Counted from the stretch's first letter, positions 1 to 6,979 are shown. The stretch: DNA of 39,976 nt from an uncultured Lachnospiraceae bacterium (GCA_949155905.1 CASCWU010000024.1:1-39976); one strand, 5' to 3'. Numbers and translations are program-made. The notes: generated by a model not told the origin, from the sequence alone.

Positions 1-2
1 TG

Positions 3-98
3 TCCGGCTATGCGTTTGTGGAATCGTTAAAAACCTACGGGATCGAGGACTGCATTGCTTATAAGCAGGCAGCGTTTGAACGGTATCAGGCAAGATAG
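3..98 (+). CDS. C-terminal end of an unidentified protein (partial)
   Basis: An open frame runs in from the left edge and ends at TAG 96-98. It encodes the last 31 residues of a protein, ending in an aromatic and charged helix-like segment (tail AAFERYQAR). A terminator-like hairpin follows directly at 109-131. The fragment is too short for a family assignment, and I do not recognise it. The frame, normal codon use and the following terminator make it likely to be a real gene end. Confidence 0.6.
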   Translation, partial: SGYAFVESLKTYGIEDCIAYKQAAFERYQAR

Positions 99-108
99 TA
101 CAACAGTT

Positions 109-131
109 GGAGGGGCGGCTTACGCCCCTCC
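109..131 (+). terminator. GC-rich hairpin after the partial gene
   Basis: A 9-bp perfect inverted repeat (GGAGGGGCG 109-117 and CGCCCCTCC 123-131) has a 5-base loop. It is not followed by a clean T run, so termination is likely but not certain. Its 3' arm abuts the -35 box of the next promoter. Confidence 0.6.
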
Positions 132-160
132 TTGACAAAGAGCGGCTCTCACGTTATAAT
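132..160 (+). promoter_or_regulatory. Perfect sigma-A promoter of the FN3 protein gene
   Basis: TTGACA (132-137) and TATAAT (155-160) are separated by exactly 17 bases, matching consensus at all 12 positions. It lies directly behind the upstream hairpin and 44 bases before the chosen ATG. Because the -35 box occupies 132-137, the longest possible reading frame (a TTG at 132) cannot be the translation start. Confidence 0.9.
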
Positions 161-203
161 TAAGGAAAAAATAGGAATGGATTCTTACGGAAAGGAAAAA
201 ACG

Positions 204-1160
204 ATGAGAAAAGCGGAAAAGAAAAGGCAATTTCAAAGAACAATAGGCGCTCTGTTGTTTTGTTTTGCGGTGCTACTTCTGGTGCGGCAGCCTGTCCTGG
301 CGGCTGTGCCGGAAGATTACATTCCAGTTGAAATAGATGGAACGGATTATACAGGGATGTTTTCGGAGGAAGGCGGGGAAGATATCTATTATTTTAATGT
401 AGAAAATTCTGGACGAATCATCCTGACTGCCACTACGGAGGCGGGAGGAGTTCAATACCTCCTTCGTACCAAAATGGGAATGCAGATTTTGGAATTTTCT
501 TCTAACGAGGAAGAGGGTACGCTGGAAAAAACAGCCACTCTGAATCGAGGAACGTATTATTTGATAATAAAAAGCGAAGCCAAGAGGGCAGATAGTTACT
601 CGTTTCGGCTTACCTATCTGGAAACTCCGAAGTTTTCTTCAAGCAAAAAGCAGAAGTCTGGCATAAAGCTAAACTGGGACGCATCGATGGGAGCAAAAGG
701 ATACCAGATTTATCGAAAGATTGATTCTCAAAAATGGGAAAAAGTGAAGACAACAAAGAAACGAACCTGGACGGATACCAAAGCAACGAAACAGAATACC
801 AAATACCAATATAAGATCTATGCCTATAATGGAAAGCAAAAAAGTGAAGGCTCAGCAGCCCTGATACTATACGATTCTGCTGCGCCAGTCCTGACAGATG
901 TCAAAAGCAACTCGGTTCATACCTTGACGGCTTACTGGAAGACGGTTCCTAAGGTGACAGGATATGAACTTTGGTACCGGCGGGAAGGGGAAGAAAGCTG
1001 GCAGAAGGTAGACATTCCTGAGAAAAAGAAGGATCTATGGACGCTTTTTTATGTCTATGAGCAGAAAAATTATGATGTCCGTATCCGTTCTTACAAGGTG
1101 ATAAAGGAAGTGACTTATTATTCCAAATTCAGCAAAACGAAAAGAGTGAAGGTGCAGTAA
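204..1160 (+). CDS. Secreted protein with two fibronectin type III-like domains
   Basis: The protein has 318 residues. It starts with a basic N-terminus and a hydrophobic signal segment (GALLFCFAVLLLV) ending near an Ala-rich cleavage site (VLAAVPED), so it is probably exported. A beta-sandwich region follows that resembles pre-peptidase C-terminal (PPC) domains (about residues 40-135). Two FN3-like repeats come next (about 140-225 and 228-318), with the typical GYQIYRK/GYELWYR strand. ATG 204 is preceded by AAAGGA; an alternative in-frame ATG at 177 has a poorer spacing. No catalytic motif is visible, so a surface or adhesion role is inference. It has its own perfect promoter and the next gene is a tRNA, so it is probably monocistronic. 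Confidence 0.75.
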   Translation: MRKAEKKRQFQRTIGALLFCFAVLLLVRQPVLAAVPEDYIPVEIDGTDYTGMFSEEGGEDIYYFNVENSGRIILTATTEAGGVQYLLRTKMGMQILEFSSNEEEGTLEKTATLNRGTYYLIIKSEAKRADSYSFRLTYLETPKFSSSKKQKSGIKLNWDASMGAKGYQIYRKIDSQKWEKVKTTKKRTWTDTKATKQNTKYQYKIYAYNGKQKSEGSAALILYDSAAPVLTDVKSNSVHTLTAYWKTVPKVTGYELWYRREGEESWQKVDIPEKKKDLWTLFYVYEQKNYDVRIRSYKVIKEVTYYSKFSKTKRVKVQ

Positions 1161-1194
1161 TAGATCCGAATCAAGATTTCCTGATGCAATTTTA

Positions 1195-1223
1195 TTGCTT
1201 TTTTCTTCTCTCTGTGTTATAGT
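1195..1223 (+). promoter_or_regulatory. Sigma-A promoter of tRNA-Ala
   Basis: TTGCTT (1195-1200), a 17-base spacer and TATAGT (1218-1223). Predicted transcription would start near 1230, about 67 bases before the tRNA, and end at the terminator at 1385-1416. Confidence 0.7.
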
Positions 1224-1296
1224 AAGTAAAGAAGTGTAGTCTTGCGAAGCAATAGAAGGCAGCTATAGAGTTTGCTTGCAATACATTTCGTGATAA

Positions 1297-1369
1297 GGGC
1301 TCATAGCTCAGCTGGGAGAGCGCCAGGTTCGCAATCTGGAGGTCGAGGGTTCGATCCCCTTTGGGTCCA
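1297..1369 (+). tRNA. tRNA-Ala (anticodon CGC)
   Basis: All four arms of the cloverleaf can be drawn. The 7-bp acceptor stem (GGGCTCA with TGGGTCC) contains the G3:U70 pair that is the alanine identity element. The anticodon stem CCAGG/TCTGG encloses the loop TTCGCAA, giving anticodon CGC, which reads GCG. The T arm carries TTCGATC. The discriminator base is A1369, and the 3' CCA is not encoded. The gene has its own promoter and terminator. Confidence 0.93.
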
Positions 1370-1384
1370 TCTTCCATACAAAAG

Positions 1385-1416
1385 CGCTGTGAAACGAATG
1401 GTTTCACAGCGTTTTT
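1385..1416 (+). terminator. Rho-independent terminator of tRNA-Ala
   Basis: An 11-bp perfect stem (CGCTGTGAAAC 1385-1395, GTTTCACAGCG 1401-1411) has a 5-base loop and is followed by TTTTT. Confidence 0.9.
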
Positions 1417-1425
1417 GTATGTACA

Positions 1426-1547
1426 GAGCCGCGTGAGGAATTTTGCCGCCGTTTGGCAGCATGCGGCTCGTGCGGCGAGTAGGGTGCGATTACTTTTTCC
1501 TGCTCGGTGTCCTCTCTTTTTCGTGCAGGAAAGGAGAGGACAAAGGG
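1426..1547 (+). other. Highly structured leader upstream of the AraC-type regulator
   Basis: Between the tRNA terminator and the regulator gene, four perfect complementary pairs are packed into about 120 bases. GAGCCGC 1426-1432 pairs with GCGGCTC 1463-1469, enclosing TGCC/GGCA. Downstream, TTTCCTGC 1496-1503 pairs with GCAGGAAA 1525-1532, and TGTCCTCTC 1508-1516 pairs with GAGAGGACA 1534-1542. The last two pairs interleave and cannot both form fully, so they are alternative folds. I see no convincing promoter in the stretch, and function is unknown. Confidence 0.4.
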
Positions 1548-1590
1548 AACTCGATCCGATAAAATAAAAATGGTCAGGAGGGATTGCTAT

Positions 1591-2436
1591 ATGGATTGGA
1601 TGGAAAAACTAAATGAGGCGCTTGCCTATATCGAAGAGCATTTGACAGATGAGATAGAGTACGAACAGCTAGGGAAAATCGCCTGTTGCTCATCGTATCA
1701 TTTCCAGCGGATGTTTGCTTATATGGCAGGGATTCCTTTGTCGGAATATATCCGCAGAAGAAAAATGTCACTTGCTGCTGTAGATTTACAAAAAAAGGAA
1801 GAGAAGGTGATTGAGATAGCGGGAAAATACGGCTACCAGTCCCCGACTGCCTTTAACCGAGCCTTTCAAGCCGTTCATGGAATCGCTCCTTCCGCTGTAA
1901 AAAAAGAAGGAGTGACGGTAAAATCCTTTCCGCCGATTACCTTTAAAATCATTGTCAAAGGAGTGGAAGAAATGAAATATCGAGTAGAAACAAAGGAAGC
2001 ATTCCGAATTGTTGGAGTATCTGTTCCGTTGGAGAAGGAGATCGAGAAAAATTTTGCGGTCATTCCGGCCAAGTGGGGGGAAATCTCCCAAAACGGGACA
2101 TTGGGGCGACTGATTGGCATGATGGACAGACCTACGATGGGCGTGCTTGGAGTCAGCACCTGCAACGATGCAGAACCATGGAGGTACTATATTGCAGTCT
2201 CTACCTCACAGGAATGCGATGGGTTAGAGGAATATCAGGTGCCAGCCGCTACCTGGGCGATTTTTTCCGGGGAAGGGACAAACCAGTCTATTCAGGAGCT
2301 GGAACGGCGAATTGTCACGGAGTGGCTGCCTACATCGGGATATGAGTATGGCAATGCTCCTGACGTCGAGGTGTATTTAAATCCCGATCCGCAGAATGCA
2401 CAGTATGAAGTATGGATACCGGTTGTGAAAAAATAG
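1591..2436 (+). CDS. AraC-family transcriptional regulator with GyrI-like effector domain
   Basis: The protein has 281 residues. The N-terminal AraC/XylS DNA-binding domain (about 5-105) has two helix-turn-helix motifs: the first around SSYHFQRMFAYMAG, the second around GYQSPTAFNRAFQAVHGIAPS. A GyrI-like/BmrR-type small-molecule-binding domain follows (about 130-281). This is the Rob/SoxS-like architecture with the reader domain first, a family that commonly responds to drugs or toxic small molecules. The ligand here is unknown. The start at ATG 1591 is set by AGGAGG at 1576-1581, nine bases upstream. The frame is open further upstream to 1507, but that part is the folded leader. A terminator-like hairpin follows at 2477-2522. 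No obvious target gene is divergent from it. Confidence 0.88.
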   Translation: MDWMEKLNEALAYIEEHLTDEIEYEQLGKIACCSSYHFQRMFAYMAGIPLSEYIRRRKMSLAAVDLQKKEEKVIEIAGKYGYQSPTAFNRAFQAVHGIAPSAVKKEGVTVKSFPPITFKIIVKGVEEMKYRVETKEAFRIVGVSVPLEKEIEKNFAVIPAKWGEISQNGTLGRLIGMMDRPTMGVLGVSTCNDAEPWRYYIAVSTSQECDGLEEYQVPAATWAIFSGEGTNQSIQELERRIVTEWLPTSGYEYGNAPDVEVYLNPDPQNAQYEVWIPVVKK

Positions 2437-2476
2437 GGGTTTGGTAGCAAGGTGCTTTTGTAATGTTTAGTAAAAG

Positions 2477-2522
2477 AAAAAAGTGCATGGGAACACGGTG
2501 AAGTTGTCCAGGCACTTTTTTT
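2477..2522 (+). terminator. Terminator after the AraC-type gene
   Basis: AAAAAGTGC pairs with GCACTTTTT. The stem continues with one mismatch (ATGGGA/TCCAGG side), the loop is about 12 bases, and a T run ends the structure. Confidence 0.65.
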
Positions 2523-2575
2523 CTGCACAAGTTTATGAAGAGGGAAGGTTTTTATAATAGTTAGGAAAAAATTTC

Positions 2576-2604
2576 TTGACAAAATAGAAATAGGAATGAT
2601 ACAT
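2576..2604 (+). promoter_or_regulatory. Possible promoter of the HD-domain gene
   Basis: A perfect TTGACA at 2576-2581 is followed, about 17 bases on, by a weak -10 (ATACAT, preceded by TG). The -35 is convincing and the -10 is not. It lies about 85 bases before the HD-domain start. Confidence 0.4.
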
Positions 2605-2687
2605 TTTAGTATTATATTTCTTATGAAAGTTAGTTCGCAAATTTTATAATTCCAGCAGTGTTTTTTGCAGAAAGGCAGATTATAATA

Positions 2688-3278
2688 ATGGAAAAATTGA
2701 TTGAAAATATAAAAGAATATGTTCGGAACAAATCCAATGAATATAAAAATAATTCGGATGACCATTATGATTTTTGGGAGGAACATATCAAGTATGTGTA
2801 TCAGGAGGCAATTAAATTAGCGGAAAAATATGGAGCAGACAGCAGTATTGTTCAATTAGGTGCTTTGCTTCACGATATAGCATTAGTAGAAAAGGTAGGA
2901 GATAGAAAAGAGCATCATATCAATGGGAAAATATGGAGCGATAAAATATTAGAGGAATATCATTGCCCAGCGGATATAAAGAAAAAAGTTTTAGGATGTG
3001 TTTATCATCACAGGAGTAGTAAAAATGCAACGAATATAGAAGAATTATGCGTATGTGATGCAGATATATTAGCACATTTTGATAATATTCCTATGTTATT
3101 TTATTCTGCATTTAGTAGAAATAACATTAGCCTAAATGATGTAAGGCAGTGGAGGCTGGAGTGCTTTGAAAAAGATTATTCTGATTTAAGCGATAAAACA
3201 CAGGAGTATTTTAGAGAAAAATATGAAATGATAAAAGCAATTATTATCAATGACGAGGCATCAAGGGACAGAATATAA
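2688..3278 (+). CDS. HD-domain phosphohydrolase-like protein
   Basis: The protein has 196 residues and the metal-binding HD signature: His33 in the first helix (EEHIKYVY), His62-Asp63 in LLHDIAL, histidine pairs at 76-77 and 107-108, and Asp124 in CVCDADIL. HD proteins of this size are usually metal-dependent nucleotide or phosphate-ester hydrolases; the substrate cannot be told from sequence. ATG 2688 follows GAAAGG with a long gap (about 12 bases). The stop codon overlaps the ribosome binding site of the ZIP transporter gene, so the two are probably co-transcribed. The gene is clearly more AT-rich than its neighbours (many AAA, ATA, TTA codons), suggesting recent acquisition. Confidence 0.8.
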   Translation: MEKLIENIKEYVRNKSNEYKNNSDDHYDFWEEHIKYVYQEAIKLAEKYGADSSIVQLGALLHDIALVEKVGDRKEHHINGKIWSDKILEEYHCPADIKKKVLGCVYHHRSSKNATNIEELCVCDADILAHFDNIPMLFYSAFSRNNISLNDVRQWRLECFEKDYSDLSDKTQEYFREKYEMIKAIIINDEASRDRI

Positions 3279-3291
3279 GGAGGAAGTTACC

Positions 3292-4074
3292 ATGAATCAG
3301 GCTATTTTGCAGGGGATTTTAATTCCCTTTTTAGGAACCATATTAGGGGCGGCCTGTGTGTTCATTATGAAGCAGGCGCTTCATGCCTGGCTGCAGAAGG
3401 CGTTGACGGGCTTTGCCGCCGGAGTAATGGTCGCGGCTTCGATCTGGAGCCTGTTGATTCCAGCGATGGATCAGGCGGCAGGAATGGGAGAGTGGGCGTT
3501 TATTCCGGCGGTAGCAGGCTTTTGGATTGGAATTTTGTTTTTACTGCTTCTGGATAAGCTGATTCCCCATTTGCACCAAGGCAGCGATATTCCAGAAGGG
3601 CCGCGTGTGGTATGGAAAAAAACAACGATGCTGATGCTGGCTGTCACGCTTCATAATATTCCGGAAGGAATGGCAGTAGGAGTAGTCTTTGCCGGCTGCC
3701 TATCCGGGAATACGACGATTACGATGGCGGGAGCCTTGACATTGGCAGTGGGAATTGCAATCCAAAATTTCCCGGAGGGAGCGATTATTTCGATGCCGCT
3801 ACGGGCAGAGGGAGTAAAAAAATCAACCTCTTTTTTCTATGGAGTATTGTCTGGTGTGGTAGAGCCGATTGCAGCTTTCGTTACGGTATTGGCCTCCGGC
3901 CTGATTGTTCCTTTGCTGCCGTATTTGCTAAGTGTCGCTGCTGGAGCGATGATCTATGTGGTGGTGGAAGAACTGATTCCGGAGATGTCCGTCGGACGGC
4001 ATTCTAACATCGGAACCCTCTTTTTTTCCTTGGGATTTACGGTAATGCTGGTGTTAGATGTAGCGTTGGGATAA
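3292..4074 (+). CDS. ZIP-family divalent metal transporter
   Basis: The 260-residue integral membrane protein has about eight hydrophobic segments. It carries the two ZIP signature helices: HNIPEGMAVG (about residues 124-133) and QNFPEGAIIS (about 161-170), whose His, Asn, Glu and Pro residues form the binuclear metal site. VEPI follows in the next helix. These match the GufA/ZupT branch, which takes up zinc and other divalent metals into the cytoplasm. The start is fixed by AAGGAGG at 3277-3283, eight bases before ATG 3292. Base composition is normal for the window, unlike the HD gene just upstream. No Zur-type operator is recognisable. Confidence 0.9.
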   Translation: MNQAILQGILIPFLGTILGAACVFIMKQALHAWLQKALTGFAAGVMVAASIWSLLIPAMDQAAGMGEWAFIPAVAGFWIGILFLLLLDKLIPHLHQGSDIPEGPRVVWKKTTMLMLAVTLHNIPEGMAVGVVFAGCLSGNTTITMAGALTLAVGIAIQNFPEGAIISMPLRAEGVKKSTSFFYGVLSGVVEPIAAFVTVLASGLIVPLLPYLLSVAAGAMIYVVVEELIPEMSVGRHSNIGTLFFSLGFTVMLVLDVALG

Positions 4075-4396
4075 GAAGCCTTTTTCAAAAGATGATGTGA
4101 TTACCAAAAGAAACAGCCTCATTACAAGAGTATATCAATGCTTGGAAGATTCAGAGCTAATCATATATCCTGCTATATCTCTCTAAAACCGCATAGAATA
4201 AGGTTTGTAGCTGTTTTGTAAAATGTATAAATGGTTATATTCGGATATACTTGGATGGAAAATTGGTGTAGTAATGGTGTACGAAAAGAAAGAGAGTTTT
4301 GGAAAATAGCCCTGTTGCCAGATGGGATAATTATCTGATGATATGGCTTTTTTCTACAATATGCAAGAATATCAGGTAAAATGCTATTTATACTAG
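4075..4396 (+). other. AT-rich non-coding stretch, probably decayed mobile DNA
   Basis: No frame here looks like a working gene. A short open frame ends at TAG 4307-4309, directly followed by a terminator-like structure, and could be the tail of a lost gene. The strip lies between the ZIP gene and the recombinase remnant and is markedly AT-rich. I see no insertion-sequence end repeats. Confidence 0.4.
4303..4354 (+). terminator. Terminator-like structure in the decayed stretch
   Basis: AGCC (4308-4311) pairs with GGCT (4345-4348) around an inner CAGAT/ATCTG stem and is followed by TTTTTT. The outer stem can extend through A/T pairs. It may be a relic terminator of a lost gene. Confidence 0.45.
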
Positions 4397-4762
4397 GAAA
4401 ATTTTGCTTCTTTCATCAACAAATACCAGGAATATATAGGAAAAATAAGGACATTATGACAATTGCAAAAATATACAAGAAATAAAGGGATAGAATTGAT
4501 TTTCATCGACAATCCAACGATTAGTACCCCATATATCAGACAATTATTAGATGTAGCTAAAAAGCAGGGTTTAGTTGTTAGGACAAGTCTTGAAAGTACT
4601 GTAAAGCTATTGCTGATTATAGAACTGAATAGAGCAGAAAAGGAACGGGAAACCATTAGTCAACGGATAAAAGATGGAATATCTGTAAGCGATAAAAAAA
4701 GCGGTAGACCATTTGGTAAACTAGATAAAATGTCAAAAGGATTAGAGGAGGATATAACATAA
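4397..4762 (+). pseudogene. Truncated serine recombinase (resolvase family) remnant
   Basis: The reading frame gives a region typical of resolvase-family recombinases: ELIFIDNPTIST, then SLESTVKLLL, a long helix with ELNRAEKERETISQRIKDGI, then a basic linker GRPFGK. This corresponds to the end of the catalytic domain, the E helix and the linker to the DNA-binding domain. The N-terminal catalytic serine region is absent, and an in-frame TGA at 4457-4459 splits the fragment. Upstream of that stop the frame still reads plausible family sequence (NKYQEYIGK), back to a TAG at 4394. The C-terminal DNA-binding domain is also missing. It is therefore inactive, a trace of a past mobile element. Confidence 0.75.
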
Positions 4763-4788
4763 AGTGGCAAGTTCTAACGAAAATAATA

Positions 4789-4817
4789 TTGCCAAATAGT
4801 AGGAAACGTGTTATATT
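4789..4817 (+). promoter_or_regulatory. Promoter of the toxin mRNA
   Basis: TTGCCA (4789-4794), 17 bases, TATATT (4812-4817). The -35 is one arm of a short inverted repeat with TGGCAA at 4765-4770. The predicted start of transcription is near 4824, giving an approximately 114-base leader before the ATG at 4938. Confidence 0.7.
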
Positions 4818-4823
4818 ATCGCT

Positions 4824-4937
4824 ATGGGAAACCATAGAGCCAAAGGCGGCTTTACCCCTCTTTTTTTATCGGAGGGTGTATCAATGCCCTCCAGACGAAA
4901 GAAAGGGAGGGACGCCCTCGTAAACGAGGGCGATACA
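4824..4937 (+). promoter_or_regulatory. Structured 5' leader that can hide the toxin ribosome binding site
   Basis: Three hairpins are visible. AGAGCC pairs with GGCTTT around a 6-base loop, near 4837-4854. GGAGGG (4871-4876) pairs with the CCCTCC that ends near 4892. The perfect CGCCCTCG (4913-4920) pairs with CGAGGGCG (4925-4932) around TAAA. The 3' arm of the last contains GAGGG, the Shine-Dalgarno sequence for ATG 4938, so folding would block initiation. The middle hairpin likewise holds the GGAGGG for an in-frame ATG at 4884. Sequestered initiation sites are a known trait of type I toxin mRNAs. Confidence 0.6.
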
Positions 4938-5033
4938 ATGTATGTAACATATCAGGACTTGCTTTTGTTCTGCACATTCATTGTTGCCCTTATCAGTCTG
5001 CTTTATCAGATTTTTAAGGACAAAAGAAAATAG
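4938..5033 (+). CDS. Putative holin-like type I toxin (small membrane peptide)
   Basis: This 31-residue peptide begins MYVTYQDLL, has one hydrophobic helix (CTFIVALISLLY) and ends in a basic tail (KDKRK). The pattern is that of the 'putative holin-like toxin' family of Firmicutes, whose members are thought to insert in the membrane and are paired with antisense RNAs. ATG 4938 has GAGGG at 4926-4930 but within a hairpin. A second in-frame ATG at 4884, with a strong GGAGGG seven bases upstream, would add 18 basic residues and give a 49-residue form, so the true start is uncertain. The gene has its own promoter and a shared hairpin terminator, and an opposing promoter lies downstream. Confidence 0.72.
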   Translation: MYVTYQDLLLFCTFIVALISLLYQIFKDKRK

Positions 5034-5061
5034 CCGCCAACTACTCGCACTAGTTGACGGC
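5034..5061. terminator. Shared hairpin terminator of toxin mRNA and antisense RNA
   Basis: GCCGCCAACT pairs with AGTTGACGGC (one G-T pair) around a 9-base loop, immediately after the toxin stop codon. On the - strand the hairpin is followed by TATTTTCTTTT, a good termination signal. On the + strand the following bases are less T-rich, but a second hairpin (CTTGCCTT/AAGGCCAAG) follows. Confidence 0.7.
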
Positions 5062-5126
5062 TTGCCTTGAATAAAGGCCAAGTTAATTTCTAGTAAAGGG
5101 TAGAGCCGCTTCTATGGTATTCCCTT
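5034..5126 (-). ncRNA. Candidate antisense RNA antitoxin
   Basis: A good promoter on the - strand (-35 TTGCTT at 5156-5161, -10 TATAGT at 5133-5138, 17-base spacer) would start an RNA near 5126. It would run toward the toxin gene and stop at the shared hairpin. The RNA would be about 90 bases and overlap the 3' end of the toxin transcript. Its first 30 or so bases read almost the same as the first bases of the toxin mRNA (both contain ACCATAGA and GCGGCT.TACCC). Convergent small RNA plus tiny membrane peptide is the organisation of type I toxin-antitoxin loci. The transcript itself is inferred. Confidence 0.55.
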
Positions 5127-5132
5127 TTCTCT

Positions 5133-5161
5133 ACTATAGCACATCCGGTTATAAGAAGCAA
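5133..5161 (-). promoter_or_regulatory. Promoter of the antisense RNA
   Basis: On the - strand: TTGCTT (5161-5156), 17 bases, TATAGT (5138-5133). It faces the toxin gene. Confidence 0.65.
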
Positions 5162-5271
5162 GAAGTTTTTGCTCTCATTTTTTCCTATATAGATAGATCT
5201 TTTTTCGGAAAAAGAAGATAGCTCCAGTAAGCAAGAAAGCTTAAAAAAAGAAAGGACACCAAAACAAGCAA

Positions 5272-6159
5272 ATGAAGCAAACAGAACAAACCAGTAAACC
5301 AGAATACAAATCAACCTGCTCTTCTGACTGTAAAAAATTAGTGGAAATCGCCTTGAATATAGGCGATGTCATGCTCAAGCACGGAGCAGAGACTTACCGG
5401 GTGGAGGATACCATGCGGCGGATTCTTTCTTGTTCTCCTTGCTGTCAGACAGGCAGTCAAGGGCCTGCCGGAGATACCGTATCGGAGGCCGGCTACCGGG
5501 ACGCCTATGTCACTTATACCGGTATTATGGTTACGTTAGAGCTGCCCGGCGGGGAAACGATTACGAAGGTAAAAAGGATTGAAAACGGCGGTGCGAATTA
5601 CAATAAGCTCTATTTGGCCAATAACCTATCCCGAAAGCTTTGTGCCGGGACTATTTCGTTGGAAGAGGCGGAGGGGGAGATCCGGCGAATCCGGGAGAGT
5701 CGTATTTATCCGGAATGGGTAGTAGGTGTAAGTACTGTGCTGATAGCAGCAATGTTTGCCGTTTTATTTGGCGGCGGCCTTGGGGACTGCTTAGCGGCGG
5801 GGCTTAACGGAGTTTTTATCATAGTGGCCAGACAGCTTGTCGGCCAGAAGGGCAGGCTGCAACTTCCGGCCTTTATTGAAACGATGTTGATTTCTTTGGG
5901 GATGGCGTATCTGACACGTTTGCTTTTATCCGGGGTAGAACTGGCCGGATGGCCAGGCAGCATTGATCAGGGAACGGTGATTACCAGCTCGATTATGCCG
6001 TTGGTGCCTGGAGTAGCGATCACGAACGCGATTCGCGATACGCTGCAGGGCGACTATATGTCGGGCGGCTCGCGTGCGATGGAGGCGTTTGTGACAGCAG
6101 CAGGGATAGCGGTCGGCATTGGCATTGGTCTGATACTTTTTCGTATTATGCTGGAATAA
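5272..6159 (+). CDS. Threonine/serine exporter family protein, large subunit (ThrE/YjjP type)
   Basis: The protein has 295 residues. The N-terminal soluble part (about 15-140) carries the ThrE signature: IALNIGDVMLKHGAETYRVE, then IMVTLELP and KVKRIENGG. Five hydrophobic helices follow (about 145-295), including SSIMPLVPGVAITNAIRD. This is the DUF1212 half of a split ThrE system; in other bacteria the pair exports threonine/serine or, for YjjPB, succinate. The substrate here is unknown. ATG 5272 has only a distant AAAGGA upstream (about 20 bases), so the start is less certain than others. The small subunit gene follows at 6280 and they probably form one transcript. Confidence 0.87.
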   Translation: MKQTEQTSKPEYKSTCSSDCKKLVEIALNIGDVMLKHGAETYRVEDTMRRILSCSPCCQTGSQGPAGDTVSEAGYRDAYVTYTGIMVTLELPGGETITKVKRIENGGANYNKLYLANNLSRKLCAGTISLEEAEGEIRRIRESRIYPEWVVGVSTVLIAAMFAVLFGGGLGDCLAAGLNGVFIIVARQLVGQKGRLQLPAFIETMLISLGMAYLTRLLLSGVELAGWPGSIDQGTVITSSIMPLVPGVAITNAIRDTLQGDYMSGGSRAMEAFVTAAGIAVGIGIGLILFRIMLE

Positions 6160-6279
6160 AACTATTCTTGTTCCTGCTTCTCTGGCGGGCTTGATGGAAA
6201 AGAGATAAAAGAATAAATGAAAAAATAAGAGAAAGACGAAACTTAAAATAGAGAACATGACAGGAGGGAGTGTACAGAG

Positions 6280-6726
6280 ATGAAAATAGTGATTCAGACC
6301 GCGGCCGCTTTTTTAGCGATTACGGCGTTTTCAGTTATATTGTATACCTCAAAAAAGCATGTGCCGTTTTGCGGGCTGGCAGGGGCGCTTGGCTGGTTTA
6401 CGTATTTGATCTTAGAGCCGCTTGGTCTGGGAGTGGTGCTGCGTAATTTTTATGCGGCGTTAGCGGTAGCTTTTTTGTCCCATCTGTTTGCACGGATGTT
6501 AAAAGCTCCGGTGACGATTTTTTTGGCGACCGGGATTTTGCCGATGGTGCCGGGTGCGGGGATGTATCAGATTGCCTACCAGATGTTGATAGGAGATTAT
6601 GAACAGACCAGCTTTTATCTGATTCAGACCATCCAGATTGCAGGAGTAATTGCCTTGGCTGTATTAGTGACGGATTCTTTTTTTCGGCTGTTTTGGAAGC
6701 GGAACAAACCCAAGCAGCCGACGTGA
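6280..6726 (+). CDS. Threonine/serine exporter family protein, small subunit (ThrE_2/YjjB type)
   Basis: The protein has 148 residues with about four hydrophobic helices. It carries the motif TGILPMVPGAGMYQIAY that mirrors the PLVPG motif of its larger partner, as expected for the DUF3815/ThrE_2 half. Together the two proteins rebuild the single-chain ThrE exporter. AGGAGG lies just upstream of ATG 6280. The distance from the large subunit is 120 bases, with no clear terminator, so co-transcription is likely. The C-terminus is basic (WKRNKPK), consistent with a cytoplasmic end. Confidence 0.87.
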   Translation: MKIVIQTAAAFLAITAFSVILYTSKKHVPFCGLAGALGWFTYLILEPLGLGVVLRNFYAALAVAFLSHLFARMLKAPVTIFLATGILPMVPGAGMYQIAYQMLIGDYEQTSFYLIQTIQIAGVIALAVLVTDSFFRLFWKRNKPKQPT

Positions 6727-6849
6727 TAACAGAAGCCTCTGCATGGCTGCGAATAGGTTTCCCAAATGGTGTGAGGATTATCATAAAACCGGATGACAAA
6801 CCATCCCTTCTATGCCTTTCAGGAATAACAGGAAATAGAAAATGAGTAT

Positions 6850-6878
6850 TAGACATTTTATTCCCCGAAAGCTATACT
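6850..6878 (+). promoter_or_regulatory. Promoter of the Big2-DUF362 gene
   Basis: TAGACA (6850-6855), a 17-base spacer and TATACT (6873-6878). It lies about 100 bases before ATG 6980. The stretch from the exporter stop (6726) to here shows nothing else I can support. Confidence 0.65.
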
Positions 6879-6979
6879 GTTTATGAAATTAAGCAGGGAA
6901 GATGTTTTGCTTGTTATACGAGCTGTGTATGGATTAACGCCAGCAAAACTTCTCATATAGAAAGGACAGGTGAAGAAAA

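Noticed and set aside
4258..4309. Tail of a tyrosine integrase
   Set aside because: The short frame before the terminator-like hairpin has no recognisable integrase active-site residues; too little remains to name it.
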